Origin: CAZDBA01 sp965224765
GTDB taxonomy: Bacteria > Planctomycetota > Planctomycetia > Pirellulales > Pirellulaceae
NCBI GenBank assembly: GCA_965224765.1
Contig: CBDDAC010000032.1
Coordinates: 8,523-72,522 of the forward strand
DNA length: 64,000 bases
Direction: 5' to 3'
Shown here: piece by piece, positions 52,528 through 62,409 of the stretch
Position numbering within the stretch: the first letter of the stretch is position 1
Layout of the letters: the number at the start of each line of letters is the position of its first letter
Notes under the pieces: model-generated
Seen by the model: the letters and a program-made list of their open reading frames with translations, nothing else
The model's database searches: none
What the model was told of the DNA's origin: nothing
Position numbers and translations under genes: made by a program

Positions 52528-52680
52528 ATGAATTACATTTCGAACATCATGCACGCGGTCAGCGAACAGCTTGGCCACATTACATCTCAGATGGATTCCA
52601 ACGCGTGGATCGCGCTTTCTGCACTGTCGGTGGTCGCTGGTTATTTCTTCTTGCGTGGAAACATGCTCAAGAGCACATAG
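52528..52680 (+). CDS. Small single-helix membrane protein, 50 aa
   Basis: ATG 52528 to TAG 52680. It reads MNYISNIMHAVSEQLGHITS, then a transmembrane helix (AWIALSALSVVAGYFFL) and a short basic end RGNMLKST. An overlapping frame from 52437 is longer but has no protein-like features. Function unknown. Confidence 0.55.
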   Translation: MNYISNIMHAVSEQLGHITSQMDSNAWIALSALSVVAGYFFLRGNMLKST

Positions 52681-52897
52681 AGTTCAGCATCACCACGCCG
52701 CAAGACTTTCCGCCGAATCACAGACATGATTAATGTCTGTTTCCTCAAAACGTCATATTGATGTTCGCGCCACTGGTGTGTCTTGGCAAAATTCCAGACC
52801 GGGTTTCGGCCAACACCAAAAACCTGAGGCTGATTGCACTGGCAGCCCCAGCCACGATTTCAATACCAGATACGACGCTAGGGGAGTTGATGATCTC

Positions 52898-52963
52898 GTG
52901 AGCCGTGACGCGTCAGCGGCCGGGTTGCCCGCAATGCCCGAGGACTTACGTCCGGCGGCTCAC
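52898..52963. repeat. Host palindromic repeat GTGAGCCG...CGGCTCAC
   Basis: 8-bp perfect outer arms enclosing GC-rich sequence (GACGCGTCAGCGGCCGGG, ACGTCCGG). Related sequences occur at 20930-21060 and 11740-11880. This is a host intergenic repeat, distinct from the TACAAGCTCGACGCG family. Confidence 0.65.
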
Positions 52964-52998
52964 TCGTAGTCGTTTGCGGTCGACTAAATCAACAAGCC

Positions 52999-54414
52999 CT
53001 AGAAGAGATTCGAATCCGGATCGAAACCAAGTGCTTTGATTCGGGCGCGATCCAGCTCTATTTCCTCTTTCCACAAAGCCACTTCCTTCCCGTCACCTGC
53101 CCTCCTCTTCGTCGCGATCACGTCGCTTCCATCTTGATCCCGGTTGCTCAATTCGTCTGAGCTCTTGGCTTCTGTTCGGCTGAAGGCCAATTGATTGAGT
53201 TGAACACGGTGCATCAACAAGACCGCTTCGGAGCGGGTAGCGCTCGCCAATTGCTTATGAACATCTGCTGGTGAAAACATCGGTGTGTTAAATAGCGGAC
53301 TCCTTAAAACCAACCGAATATACTCAGCTGACATGACTGCCAAATCCAAATTCTGTATCGCTTCCCGGTAGCTACTGGTGCGAAACAATGGATCGTCCAG
53401 ATCTTCAGCCGTCGCTTCCTCCTTATTAAAGGGCAGCAAGCTGCAAACGAAACCTCGGGTGTCAAGAAACATTGTGGCGGTGTTTAAGTCATCGCAGCAC
53501 TGTAAATCCGACGGAAGCTGATGGGCGATCTTGACTGAATCGAATCCCAGTTCTTTGACCCGATAGCGATCTTCATTGCATTCCTGTTCGCGACCAAGAT
53601 CCTGGTAGGTCAACGCTCGGACGGAAAGAACTGTTGCAAGAACGGAACGTGTTAACTCCAGACGTTTCTGAGTAAGCTCTGTCTCGTCACCTAGGTCTTG
53701 GCCGGAGTCCAGATGGAGTTGAGTCGGCGAGGATTCGATCAACGAGATAATTCTTTTCAGTGTTTCACAGTCCGATTCAAGCGATCCGACATGCGCCGAT
53801 AACATTTCAACTGCCGCTTCCTGCCGTTCCAGTGGGCGAGACAAAATACCGATTGCTAACGCTGCCCGAATCGTCATGGGCAAGTACCGGTCCCATGGCC
53901 AGTGATCCTGCTGCTCTTCGTCGATCGCCGCCTTGATATTGCTGGCTGCCAGCATCAATTCCTTTTTGGCCAGTCCACGGTAGTAGGCAAGATTGTTGAG
54001 CTCCATTCTACTGCGCCCAACATGGCCGGACAATAACGTCTTGTAGGTCGCCAACCCGTCTTCATGATCTCCCAGATTGTTTTGGATTAACGACTTGTTA
54101 AAAATCACTGACAGACGAGCCGGATAGTTCTCCAGCACTTCATCGCACAGCCGCAACGATTCGCGATCGCCCTGCTCCGACAAGTGAATCGCCAACACCA
54201 TTTTCAACCCGTCATCAGTCGGCGACTTGGCGACAACCGCCTTCATCCGTGCGGTCGCCGATTCGGTACTGCCCTCTTCCATCTCAATCATGGCACGAGC
54301 AAAATCCCACTTCGCCATCTCCGCCTGACAGCCAGGGAAAATCGAGAGCAGAAAAAGTGTAAGTGGCACAAGCAATAAAAGTTGCCAGATAATACGGTTG
54401 CGTTCGTTTCTCAT
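52999..54414 (-). CDS. TPR-containing membrane-anchored protein (probable lipoprotein)
   Basis: 471 aa. An N-terminal hydrophobic segment ends in FPGC (IIWQLLLLVPLTLFLLSIFPGC), which could be a lipobox or a membrane anchor. Helical TPR-like repeats follow (ARMKAVVAKSPTDDGLKMVLAIHLSEQGDRESL; CDEVLENYPARLSVIFNKSLIQNNLGDHEDGLATYKTLL). The start codon overlaps the glnD stop (ATGA), so the two genes are coupled. A functional link to nitrogen control is not evident from the sequence. Confidence 0.7.
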   Translation of the reverse strand: MRNERNRIIWQLLLLVPLTLFLLSIFPGCQAEMAKWDFARAMIEMEEGSTESATARMKAVVAKSPTDDGLKMVLAIHLSEQGDRESLRLCDEVLENYPARLSVIFNKSLIQNNLGDHEDGLATYKTLLSGHVGRSRMELNNLAYYRGLAKKELMLAASNIKAAIDEEQQDHWPWDRYLPMTIRAALAIGILSRPLERQEAAVEMLSAHVGSLESDCETLKRIISLIESSPTQLHLDSGQDLGDETELTQKRLELTRSVLATVLSVRALTYQDLGREQECNEDRYRVKELGFDSVKIAHQLPSDLQCCDDLNTATMFLDTRGFVCSLLPFNKEEATAEDLDDPLFRTSSYREAIQNLDLAVMSAEYIRLVLRSPLFNTPMFSPADVHKQLASATRSEAVLLMHRVQLNQLAFSRTEAKSSDELSNRDQDGSDVIATKRRAGDGKEVALWKEEIELDRARIKALGFDPDSNLF

Positions 54415-57080
54415 TCTGCGGACTTCGTTTCTGTATCGGACTCTTCTGGAGGCTCGAGGAAGTCTGTGACTTCGTTTAATACCTCTCGCTTGATAACCTG
54501 AATTTGATTCTTGTTTCGAATCTTGTTCCCCAATTCGTCCGTAACGTAAAACACGCCGATCACTTGATGGGCATACGTCGACAGGCGAGCGTAAGTGACG
54601 TCGAGTCCCAAACGGTAGAGTTTTTTTGCAATCTTATAGAGCAAACCCGTTTTATCGTAGGCAAACACATCAATGATGGTCGCCGAGTCGACTGTCTGAT
54701 TGTTGACCTTGACCTGAATGGTCGGTCGGGAAAGCTGAAGAGCCAGGCTATCTTCTTTTTTCCAAACCGAACGAAAACGAGGCGGCGTATCGTCTGCTCC
54801 CGTGGCTAGGTCGTATGCCTTGTTTCGAATTTCATCCAAGCGATGCTGAGGCGTTTCCACATAATCACCATCTTCGAATTGAAACCAATAAAACATCATC
54901 GAATCGCCCAACGGTTTGATGTCCGAACCGCGGATTTTTAGCCCAAAGCTACTGAGCATGCCTGTGATTCTGTAAAAGTTCCCAGAGCGACGTTTGGCAA
55001 TTTTTGCGATACAAAGTTCGTACAACGTTGTTTCGCCAACCGGATTCACCCAGCAGAGTGCATCTTCGGCCGACAAGTCCTTAAGTTCCAAAAGCTGGTT
55101 GGCGATTGTTTCCGGCGCGTGAGACTTGCAGTAGCTATTGGGAAGTTTCTCGACTTTGGTGCGCAGCCATTTTTGCGACTCCTCATCGTCTCCGATCATC
55201 GCCACGTTGTCATAGACGCGTCCGAACCGCTGGGCAAACGAATCCTCGTTGTCACCGGTCAATATCGTTTTGGCGTGTCGAAACAGATCGATCAACAAAC
55301 CAAGCTTCCAGTCATTCAAAACGCCGGGGCCGACGGCTGAAATATCCGCACAGGTCAACACAAACAACATCGATAACAGATGAACCGATCCTACATTCGA
55401 TGCGAATTCGGCCACCAATAATTGATCGTTGATGTCGCGATGCAGGGCCAGGTGCGACATCACCAAATGATTGTGCACAAGGAATTTGATGTCTTCCGTT
55501 GTTTCGTCTGGAAGATCGAACCGCAGCCCTGTCTTCTCCGCGATCCGCCGTCCGACTTCGCTGTGGTCTTCTGGAAATCCTTTGCCAAGATCGTGCAGCA
55601 GAAGCGCCAGATGCAACACGTTTTTCTCGCGGATCTGACGGTAAGTCTTACCGACAATCGTCTGATCATTTTCAAAGTCAATCGCGTTGGCGACCGCCCG
55701 GAGCGAATGCTCGTCGACGGTGTACATGTGGTATTCGTTGAACTGCAACAGCCCTCGCGCGTGGTCGAACCCCGGGATAATTTTACTGAGCACCTGCATT
55801 TGATGAAGATGGTGCAGCAAATCCGCCAAGCCCTGGCCATTGGAAAGTAGGGCCATGAATCGACGGGCTGCTTCCCGTGTGAAGGGAATATCTGGGAACT
55901 TGAGCATCGCATGGCGAATGGTAATCCAAGTCTCATGCTCGATCTTTTTGTCATGCAGACATGCGAGCTGCATCAATCGCAAAACCTGTTCCAGATCCAT
56001 CATCACCGTGTCCAACGATGACTTGATGACTCCAATCTGTGTCGGCCCCATGCGAAAATGCTGATCGATTTGCCGAGTCATTAACGGTTCAAGCACACTG
56101 ACCGCGGTCCCTTTTTTGCGGCTGACGCTTTTTGAAACAAAGTGATCGCAGACGTAGCGAATCCGGCTGGTATAGCGAAAATAGTCGCGCATAAACTCTT
56201 CGACCGACAGCATCGCATCGTCGCCCGGGTAATCAAAGAACTCGGCCAAGCGGACTTGTTCGTTCCGCCCCAATCCATCGTTGGCGCGATTTGCATGAAA
56301 GTGCATTTCGTTACGAAGCCGCAACAGGAATTCCCATGATTCCTTCAACTGAGTTGAATCGGCGGTCGAAAGCGCTCCTGAATCAAGGAGTTTGTCGATG
56401 TTGGTTTCACTGTACTGGACAAACCCCAACCAGCGAATCAAGTGAATGTCGCGCAGTCCGCCACGGGACTTCTTTACGTTTGGTCGCAGAAGATAAACCG
56501 TCTCGCCAAACTCGACTCGTTCTTGTTCGCGAGCTTGAATGATCGCCCGGATACTTTCGTTGGGGCGTTTTTTGGCAATTCGCAGGAAGCGACCTTGGAA
56601 ATAATGAAACAGTTCGTCATTGCCAGCCAGAAACCTGGCTTCGGTTAGCGATGAAAAAATGTAGGCGTCAGTAAGCGCCATGCTGCAAGCGTCGCGCGGC
56701 GTCCGCAGGCTGTATCCAAGCTGCATGCCCGCATCGGTGATGTCCTGGCTGATGCGGCGAGAAAACTCAACCATGTCATCGGTAACGCTGCCCTGATAGA
56801 GCAACATTAAATCAACATCCGAGAAAGGCGCGATGTCGCGTCGGCCACAGCCGCCAAGAAGTACTAGCGAGATTCGGTCGACCAACTCAGGAGAGATCTC
56901 GCGAAGGGCCGTTTCGTAGATCTCGATCAAGACGTCGTCGAGCAGGTCAGACATCGCTCGCGTGACGATGACTCCCGATTCGCCCGCGTCGTGTCGCTCC
57001 CGAATTTTTTGCTTGCCCTCAAGCCATACGGATTTCGCACGAACAACACTGGCGCGAACTCCGGATCCGGCTGTCGTCAT
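54411..57080 (-). CDS. glnD: [Protein-PII] uridylyltransferase / uridylyl-removing enzyme
   Basis: 889 aa, full length. The order is: a nucleotidyltransferase domain (LVLLGGCGRRDIAPFSDVDLMLLY with the G-G...D-x-D motif); a linker; an HD hydrolase domain (HLALLLHDLGKGFPEDHSEVGRRIA); and two C-terminal ACT domains (LYKIAKKLYRLGLDVTYARLSTY near the end) that sense glutamine. It adds and removes UMP on Tyr51 of PII, whose gene lies 195 bp upstream on the same strand. Confidence 0.95.
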   Translation of the reverse strand: MTTAGSGVRASVVRAKSVWLEGKQKIRERHDAGESGVIVTRAMSDLLDDVLIEIYETALREISPELVDRISLVLLGGCGRRDIAPFSDVDLMLLYQGSVTDDMVEFSRRISQDITDAGMQLGYSLRTPRDACSMALTDAYIFSSLTEARFLAGNDELFHYFQGRFLRIAKKRPNESIRAIIQAREQERVEFGETVYLLRPNVKKSRGGLRDIHLIRWLGFVQYSETNIDKLLDSGALSTADSTQLKESWEFLLRLRNEMHFHANRANDGLGRNEQVRLAEFFDYPGDDAMLSVEEFMRDYFRYTSRIRYVCDHFVSKSVSRKKGTAVSVLEPLMTRQIDQHFRMGPTQIGVIKSSLDTVMMDLEQVLRLMQLACLHDKKIEHETWITIRHAMLKFPDIPFTREAARRFMALLSNGQGLADLLHHLHQMQVLSKIIPGFDHARGLLQFNEYHMYTVDEHSLRAVANAIDFENDQTIVGKTYRQIREKNVLHLALLLHDLGKGFPEDHSEVGRRIAEKTGLRFDLPDETTEDIKFLVHNHLVMSHLALHRDINDQLLVAEFASNVGSVHLLSMLFVLTCADISAVGPGVLNDWKLGLLIDLFRHAKTILTGDNEDSFAQRFGRVYDNVAMIGDDEESQKWLRTKVEKLPNSYCKSHAPETIANQLLELKDLSAEDALCWVNPVGETTLYELCIAKIAKRRSGNFYRITGMLSSFGLKIRGSDIKPLGDSMMFYWFQFEDGDYVETPQHRLDEIRNKAYDLATGADDTPPRFRSVWKKEDSLALQLSRPTIQVKVNNQTVDSATIIDVFAYDKTGLLYKIAKKLYRLGLDVTYARLSTYAHQVIGVFYVTDELGNKIRNKNQIQVIKREVLNEVTDFLEPPEESDTETKSAE

Positions 57081-57274
57081 TTTGAACTACCTGAACGTCG
57101 CGATTTCGAATTGTAAATGGTTCAGCGGCCGGTATTTGATTCGGTTGACGTCGTATCAAACAAAACCGGAACCGCAAAGCGGTTCCGGATAATTTTTACT
57201 GGATGTCGTATCGTGTTGGATTCAATGTCGGTGGTCAAAACGAAAAGACCCCAAAACGGACGAGTCGTTTCAAT

Positions 57275-57613
57275 CTATACCGCGTCGCTGCCGGTTTCGC
57301 CGGTACGAATGCGAATCACTTCAGCTAAATCGGTAACAAAGATCTTTCCGTCACCCATTTGGCCAGTTTGCGCTTTCCCCATGATTGTATCGATCACCGA
57401 ACGCAATTTCTCTTCAGGGACGACGACTTCGACTTTAACCTTGGGGACAAAGTCAATTGCATACTCGTTCCCACGATACATCTCGGTATGACCTTTTTGC
57501 CGACCAAAACCTTTGACTTCCGTGATGGTCATTCCTTCGACGCCGCATTCAGTCAATGAGGTTTTAATGTCATCGAGTTTGAAGTGACGAATGATCGCTT
57601 CAATTTTTTTCAT
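57275..57613 (-). CDS. glnB: Nitrogen regulatory protein P-II
   Basis: 112 aa, normal length. The T-loop contains Tyr51 in RGNEYAIDF, the uridylylation site. PROSITE-like PII signatures are visible: EVKGFGRQKGHTEMYRG and DGKIFVTDLAEVIRIRTGE. The ligand-binding Q39 and K90-like residues are present. It is probably cotranscribed with glnD, its modifying enzyme. GlnB versus GlnK cannot be decided from sequence, but linkage to glnD rather than amtB favours GlnB. Confidence 0.95.
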   Translation of the reverse strand: MKKIEAIIRHFKLDDIKTSLTECGVEGMTITEVKGFGRQKGHTEMYRGNEYAIDFVPKVKVEVVVPEEKLRSVIDTIMGKAQTGQMGDGKIFVTDLAEVIRIRTGETGSDAV

Positions 57614-57915
57614 TACACGTCTTTCTCTTAATCATTTAAGATCCTTCAGTCGATTGTTTTCGACCGTCGGTGTACCGGAGATTAGCAACAAACCAATCAA
57701 CCACCCAGATTCGGTACGCCAGAATTGTAACCGATTACCATGAAAAGCTAATCGGTAGTCAGCTCGGTAACCTGAAATTTTCGTGTGCAAATTTGCAATT
57801 TCATTCCAACGAAAGTCGTAACTTTCGCCCCAATTCGGGGAATAATGGAAACGAGGTTCGAAATCCAAGCTCTTCCCGCACGTCAACATCTCAATCGGCC
57901 GTCGACTGGGAGACA
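57614..57915. other. Intergenic region between PII and adenosyltransferase genes
   Basis: No gene supported. An open frame across it (57632-58087 minus) is a shadow of the adenosyltransferase. The glnB promoter should lie here; I could not find a convincing sigma-54 (GG-N10-GC) element. Confidence 0.5.
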
Positions 57916-58485
57916 CTATCGGGTGACTGACCAGTTGGTCTCCGTCGACCCTTCTTGCAAATTGACCAGCCGTGCCATCACAAAAAGTAAATCGCCCAAG
58001 CGATTCAAGTAGATCATTTCGTCCTTCAAATCTCGCTGCACACCTGATTCGATCAGCGAAACCAGCCGCCGCTCGGTCTCGCGACAAACCGATCGAGCGA
58101 AATGCAGCGTTGAACCGGCCAATCCGCCGCCAGGCAATATGAATTGAGTTAGCGGTGGAAGTTGCTCCTGGTACTGATCAATCCATTGTTCCAACTGCTC
58201 GATTCTCGTTGTCGGGAAATCGGCTGGCCGCGAACTTTCGCCAGCGCAGGCGGCAACGCGGCTGCCAAGATCAAACAAATCGTTTTGAATTTGACTCAAT
58301 GCACCGGAAACGATTCTACAATTTTCGTTTTCAGCTGATCCTAGATGGCATTGCACGAGTCCGATCAGACTGTTCGTTTCGTCCAGGCAGCCGCAAACTT
58401 CGATAGCCAAATGCGATTTAGGGACGCGAATTCCGCCCAGTAAGCCAGTTTCACCCTGATCACCTGTTTTTGTGTAAATCTTCAA
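57916..58485 (-). CDS. pduO: Cob(I)alamin adenosyltransferase, PduO type
   Basis: 189 aa. MKIYTKTGDQGETGLLGG is the ATP-binding P-loop-like start of the PduO family. VCGCLDETNSLIGL and FILPGGGLAGSTLHFARSVCRETERRLVSL are the conserved helices, and YLNRLGDLLFVMARLVN is the classic C-terminal motif. It transfers adenosyl from ATP to cob(I)alamin to make coenzyme B12. Divergent from the Nudix gene; the 258-bp gap between them should hold both promoters. Confidence 0.93.
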   Translation of the reverse strand: MKIYTKTGDQGETGLLGGIRVPKSHLAIEVCGCLDETNSLIGLVQCHLGSAENENCRIVSGALSQIQNDLFDLGSRVAACAGESSRPADFPTTRIEQLEQWIDQYQEQLPPLTQFILPGGGLAGSTLHFARSVCRETERRLVSLIESGVQRDLKDEMIYLNRLGDLLFVMARLVNLQEGSTETNWSVTR

Positions 58486-58743
58486 TGCTCTGTTTCTTCT
58501 TTCAGAATTTCAATCTTGCCAGCCCAGAGGTTTGGGTTTCCTGTTCATACAATTCGGGGTCGATTCAACACCGTTGAAAGTAACAGGCAATTCACGAAAG
58601 CCAATCCGTCGGTTAAAATAACTCACGCAGCGGATGCTGGATTCATCGATTCAGGGCGCCAATCGTGCTCTCGGTGAACTACCGCATGCCCAATTTAACA
58701 GCCACCAGAACCGGAGTCTTGTGGGTTTGCCCGCCAAACGATT

Positions 58744-59235
58744 ATGGCCAAAATAAAATCTTGCGGATTCTTGATTTTCCGAAACGATCCGAACCTGTCA
58801 TTTCTGATGATGAAACATCATGACCGCTGGGATTTGCCCAAAGGCCATGTCGACAAGGGTGAGACGAAACTCGAATGCGCCTTTCGTGAGCTTGAAGAGG
58901 AAACCGGCATTACGGCCGATGACATCCAGATGGATGAGCACTTCAAATTCAAACTTAAGTACTTGGTCAAAGGCAAGCGGTACGGAAACAACGGCCCGTA
59001 TGAGAAGAAGTTGTTCATTTATCTGGCCGAGTTGATCCGCCCAGTCGACATCTTGGTCACCGAACATGCTGGATACGAGTGGTTCGACTGGAATCCGCCG
59101 CACGATATCCAAGCCAAAACCATCAATCCATTAATGGAAGTTTTGGAAGAGTACTGGTCTGAAAACGCACCTACGCTTCTGCAAGACAAGCGGCGAACGA
59201 AACTGGCTCAACCTGCCGATGAAGACGCTGCGTAG
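58744..59235 (+). CDS. Nudix hydrolase (diadenosine tetraphosphatase-like)
   Basis: 163 aa. The Nudix box is complete: G-x5-E-x7-R-E-L-x-E-E-x-G-I in GHVDKGETKLECAFRELEEE, followed by TGI. The N-terminus AKIKSCGFLIFRNDPNLSFLMMKHHDRWDLPKGH is typical of bis(5'-nucleosyl)-tetraphosphatases. It likely removes Ap4A or a similar nucleotide. The C-terminal ~20 residues are unstructured. Confidence 0.88.
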   Translation: MAKIKSCGFLIFRNDPNLSFLMMKHHDRWDLPKGHVDKGETKLECAFRELEEETGITADDIQMDEHFKFKLKYLVKGKRYGNNGPYEKKLFIYLAELIRPVDILVTEHAGYEWFDWNPPHDIQAKTINPLMEVLEEYWSENAPTLLQDKRRTKLAQPADEDAA

Positions 59236-59273
59236 ATCGATTGATTGACTCTCGGTAGGAAGCAACAATTCGA

Positions 59274-59468
59274 TTACCGATGGCCGAAACAACTGTCGGA
59301 TTCGTCGCGGAGACGCCGATCATGGATAGTGACAAACATTTCATGAGTCTTTGCAGTTTCGGCTACGATTGCCCATATTTGCGATTCAACGTTTTGATGG
59401 ATTAAGTGTTTTCGGTTTTTCGTACTCCAAACGCAATGGAATAGCAAATCGGAATAGGTGTTCGCCAT
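59274..59468 (-). pseudogene. IS200/Y1-type transposase remnant
   Basis: MANTYSDLLFHCVWSTKNRKHLI is the typical IS200-like start. The frame is lost around residue 48 before the HUH motif, so only the first third of the gene remains. It lies within a non-coding stretch (59236-59861) that holds further remnants. Confidence 0.65.
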
Positions 59469-59558
59469 TGTTGGATTCGGGAACTGAGCGAAGCAACTAT
59501 CAATCGTATCGTCTCATCAACGTGATCGGTCGCTACACGACGAGACGGTGTTGGGATC

Positions 59559-59589
59559 TTTAGCCACGGGTTAAAAACCCGTGGCTATC
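59559..59589. repeat. Hairpin TTTAGCCACGGGTT / AACCCGTGGCTA
   Basis: A near-perfect stem of about 12 bp around AAA, next to a GGTCGCTCCGCGACGGAGAC palindrome at 59599. This kind of GCCACGGGTT hairpin often sits next to IS200-like remnants. It may serve as a terminator. Confidence 0.6.
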
Positions 59590-59663
59590 CATAACCGGTC
59601 GCTCCGCGACGGAGACTCCGATTCGAAGAAGTAAATGCTCTTTGAAAGGAGAACCCTATACCT

Positions 59664-59730
59664 GAGTAGAAAAAAGGTCGTCGTTTTACAGACGAATTCA
59701 AACGCAACGCCCCGATACGCCTAGCCAGAG
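59664..59730 (+). pseudogene. Possible IS3-type OrfA transposase remnant
   Basis: A short stretch reads RKKGRRFTDEFKRNAPIRLAR, like the R-R-x-Y/F-T-x-E-F-K-x-x-A-V-x-L start of IS3 OrfA helix-turn-helix proteins. It is too short and decayed to be functional. Confidence 0.4.
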
Positions 59731-59861
59731 CGACTCGTGCAACCGCCGGCCGGCGGTGGACCAGATGAAGCCCATCGCTTTGGACAGCAATCAAGCTGCC
59801 AATCTGGCCGTCCTTTAAGCGGCCCCAGACACCATGATGATCTCCGCTGCCCGCCAACCAC

Positions 59862-60692
59862 TCAAACGTTAACGCCTCCGGGGCGGACGAAACGTGTTTC
59901 GCTGCAGGCGAACGTCGCGCACTGTCCGTTGTATTGCCAACAGTCAAGACAATGAGGAGTCTTACAGCGGGTGCAAACGACCATCTCGTGCAGGATTGCC
60001 TCGCTGCAAATTGGGCACTTCACGTCTTCAACGACGGCGGCTTCGTTCTCGTGCAAGAACTCGATACCTTCAGCCCCGACCAACATCATCTGGTCGAATA
60101 GCTCCAGCGAAAATCGGATAAAGTCATCGAGCTGTTGGTAATCTTTGATGTATCCGGGCTTGGCAATCGACAGGCTGCCGCGATTGAGAGTCACACACAA
60201 CTCATGCTTTTCGGTATGCCGACGTAGCTGTTCGAGCTGCCACTGAACAACGCTCGTGAACAACGATTCTGCTTGAGACTCTCTGTTTGCCAACGCAGCA
60301 AAGTTGGCTTGAAACTGAGCGTCGTTAATTGGCATCACGGCCATCGAAGTCCCACGCCAATTCCGAGGGCGAACTTCGCGCGTGATTACTTCCAACTTCG
60401 GCCGCTTAGAAGGCCAAGTCATTGCGATTTCTGTTTTACAACCTTCGGCGAATCTCGAGGACTTCTTGCTCTTTAGAAAGCAAATCGTACGCCCATAATC
60501 AAATGACAGGCCTGGGTTGCTGATCCAATAGCCATAGAACACGCCGCGATTGGCCTGTTTGCCGGCGTATCGCTTGCTTAATCGTGCGTAGGTTCGATTC
60601 CAGCCACTAAAGCTGCGGATGACTGAAAAAAACATACCGCCCAACACAACCATACCGACGATGAAAATGAAAAACAAAATTGTTGGAACCAT
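59862..60692 (-). CDS. Membrane-anchored Prok-RING finger protein
   Basis: 276 aa. An N-terminal transmembrane helix (ILFFIFIVGMVVLGGMFFSVI) is followed by an uncharacterised middle domain. A C-terminal zinc-binding treble-clef, roughly residues 225-265, has the cysteine pairs CPIC, CTRC, HCLDCW and a last C after YNGQCATFAC. This pattern is that of the prokaryotic RING family (Prok-RING_1). Such proteins have been described with E1-, E2- and JAB-like genes in planctomycetes; here JAB and E1-like genes lie upstream on the same strand. It may act as an E3-like or membrane-docking component (inference). Confidence 0.75.
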   Translation of the reverse strand: MVPTILFFIFIVGMVVLGGMFFSVIRSFSGWNRTYARLSKRYAGKQANRGVFYGYWISNPGLSFDYGRTICFLKSKKSSRFAEGCKTEIAMTWPSKRPKLEVITREVRPRNWRGTSMAVMPINDAQFQANFAALANRESQAESLFTSVVQWQLEQLRRHTEKHELCVTLNRGSLSIAKPGYIKDYQQLDDFIRFSLELFDQMMLVGAEGIEFLHENEAAVVEDVKCPICSEAILHEMVVCTRCKTPHCLDCWQYNGQCATFACSETRFVRPGGVNV

Positions 60693-60803
60693 TTGACGTT
60701 TTCCGAAAACTAAAACGGATTGCTCAACTGAAACTAAAGTCGCAACGATTAATAATCGTCACGACATGTTGCCAATATTTGATTGGCTGAACACTGATCA
60801 ACT

Positions 60804-62322
60804 CTAAATTGATTTGTCTTGTTTACTGTTCGGTTTTTCAACCACTTCGTCTTCCGGAGTTTCAAATCCGCCATCGACGATTTTCACAGTGGCGTCACTG
60901 CCAACGCCACCCAAATCGTTACTTGCCACCGGGCTGTCGGCTTTGCTTGGACCCGAATTAAACGATTCGAATTCATTCTGGTTGAATCGATCGCTTGTCA
61001 GTTCCCGCTCCTGTTTACCAAGAAGAAACCCGAGTCCCCCGCCGGAAAGCGCGACGGCCAATCCACCCAAAGTCCACCACAACCAGCCGTATCCCGATTG
61101 TTCTTCTCCGAAGTCTGCCTTTTCATCGCTGCTGCCAGTCAGCTCTCTTTGACTTGCTTCCAGTTTCAGAATAAGCGTATCGTTGTCTTCTATTCGTTGG
61201 CGAGCTGCCACCAATTGATTGCTGAGACTTTCGGAAGTCGCAAGCTGTGAATCAAGCTCTCGGTCTTTGGCCGAATTTTCATTTGCAAGCTTTTCCGACA
61301 ATGCCATTTGCGCTTCGATGTTGGATTGCAGCTTTTGGTGCGACGAACTTAATTCGGTAAAGTCCGCGACGAGATTGTTCTGCCCAGTCTGGCCGGCAAC
61401 AATCGAGCCCATCACCTCTTGATAAGCCTCATCTTTGGCTTGTCGAAGCCGAGCACTCTCCAGCTCTGCCACTTTGTTTTCCAACTGGGTGACTTCGTCG
61501 CTACTTTGCTGACTAGCCACACCGGCCGGCGGCGACAACAACTTCCAGGCGACGATCGCGAAAAACAGAAACTGGGTTAACAGCATCGCCATCATCGCAA
61601 CTTCAAACATCGGTTTTCGATTGTCTTGCAGGTTTACCATCGGCTGTGTTCCTCCACCATAAACATCACCAGCGTATCGAGGGTCTTGTGTCATGATCGG
61701 CTCTTTGTTGTAAACTCGCGCGAAATGATCCAACTCTTGCAGGCGATACCGACCCGTCGTCAAATAAAACCCGCCCGTCCTTTGCGTTTTTGGTTTCGCG
61801 CCCGTCGTCCACTGGAACCAGCCACGATCGTCGGCGCAAGGGTCAATAACCAATGCGACATCGAGCGGGCGATTAAAAAAAATTGTTGCAGATAAACAGA
61901 TCCATCCCTGACAGAAACACGCTCCACCCAGGATGCGTGTGATACCAACCCACCATTTCTAGATCGGGTTTGAACTCGTCGCGCTCACGTGTAATCTGGC
62001 TCCACGTGTCGTGGGTAAACTTGAAACTGCCTTTGGTGGCTTCGTAGTGGAGCGCTCGCAAACAATCCGTGATGACCACGAACGGACGTCCCTGATCGTC
62101 AACGCTTTGATAGCCCAGCATTACGCCGCCCAATTCGACTCGCGTGTTGCTGCGAGCGTGGGCTTCCATATCGCGCATGACATCGAGATCGACATAGATC
62201 TGCAATTCTTCGTCAGACACATCGCCGATTTGGGCGACGACAAAATGGCCATCTTGGTCAGGTCGCAACGCGCGCTGCGGCTCTGATTCTTCCAAGTCAC
62301 CAAATTGAATGTCTGAACTCAT
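60804..62322 (-). pseudogene. JAB/JAMM metallopeptidase with membrane coiled-coil region, frameshift at a T8 run
   Basis: The N-terminal part (62322 to 61873) is a JAB domain with all JAMM residues: Glu in VELGGVMLGY, HTH in GWYHTHPGW, then the spaced Ser and Asp in FLSGMD. The frame ends at AACAATTTTTTTTAA (61875-61882). One T fewer continues NRPLDVALVIDPCADDRGWFQW, the normal end of a JAB fold, and then runs in frame into a transmembrane helix (AMMAMLLTQFLFFAIVAW), a long coiled coil and a second helix (WWTLGGLAVALSGGGLGFLLG). The corrected length is 506 codons including stop. Either a homopolymer indel or a +1 frameshift on UUU UAA. JAB enzymes remove ubiquitin-like tags. Confidence 0.8.
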
Positions 62323-62409
62323 GAATTCTCACGTCAAAACAGATTTGAGAACACCGTGGGTTTCAGCCTGCCAGCCAACCCATCATTCGGTCTTCCCCAG
62401 TCTCTAATT

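Noticed and set aside
57632..58087. 151-aa minus-strand frame
   Set aside because: It is a shadow in another frame of the PduO-type adenosyltransferase gene and its upstream region.
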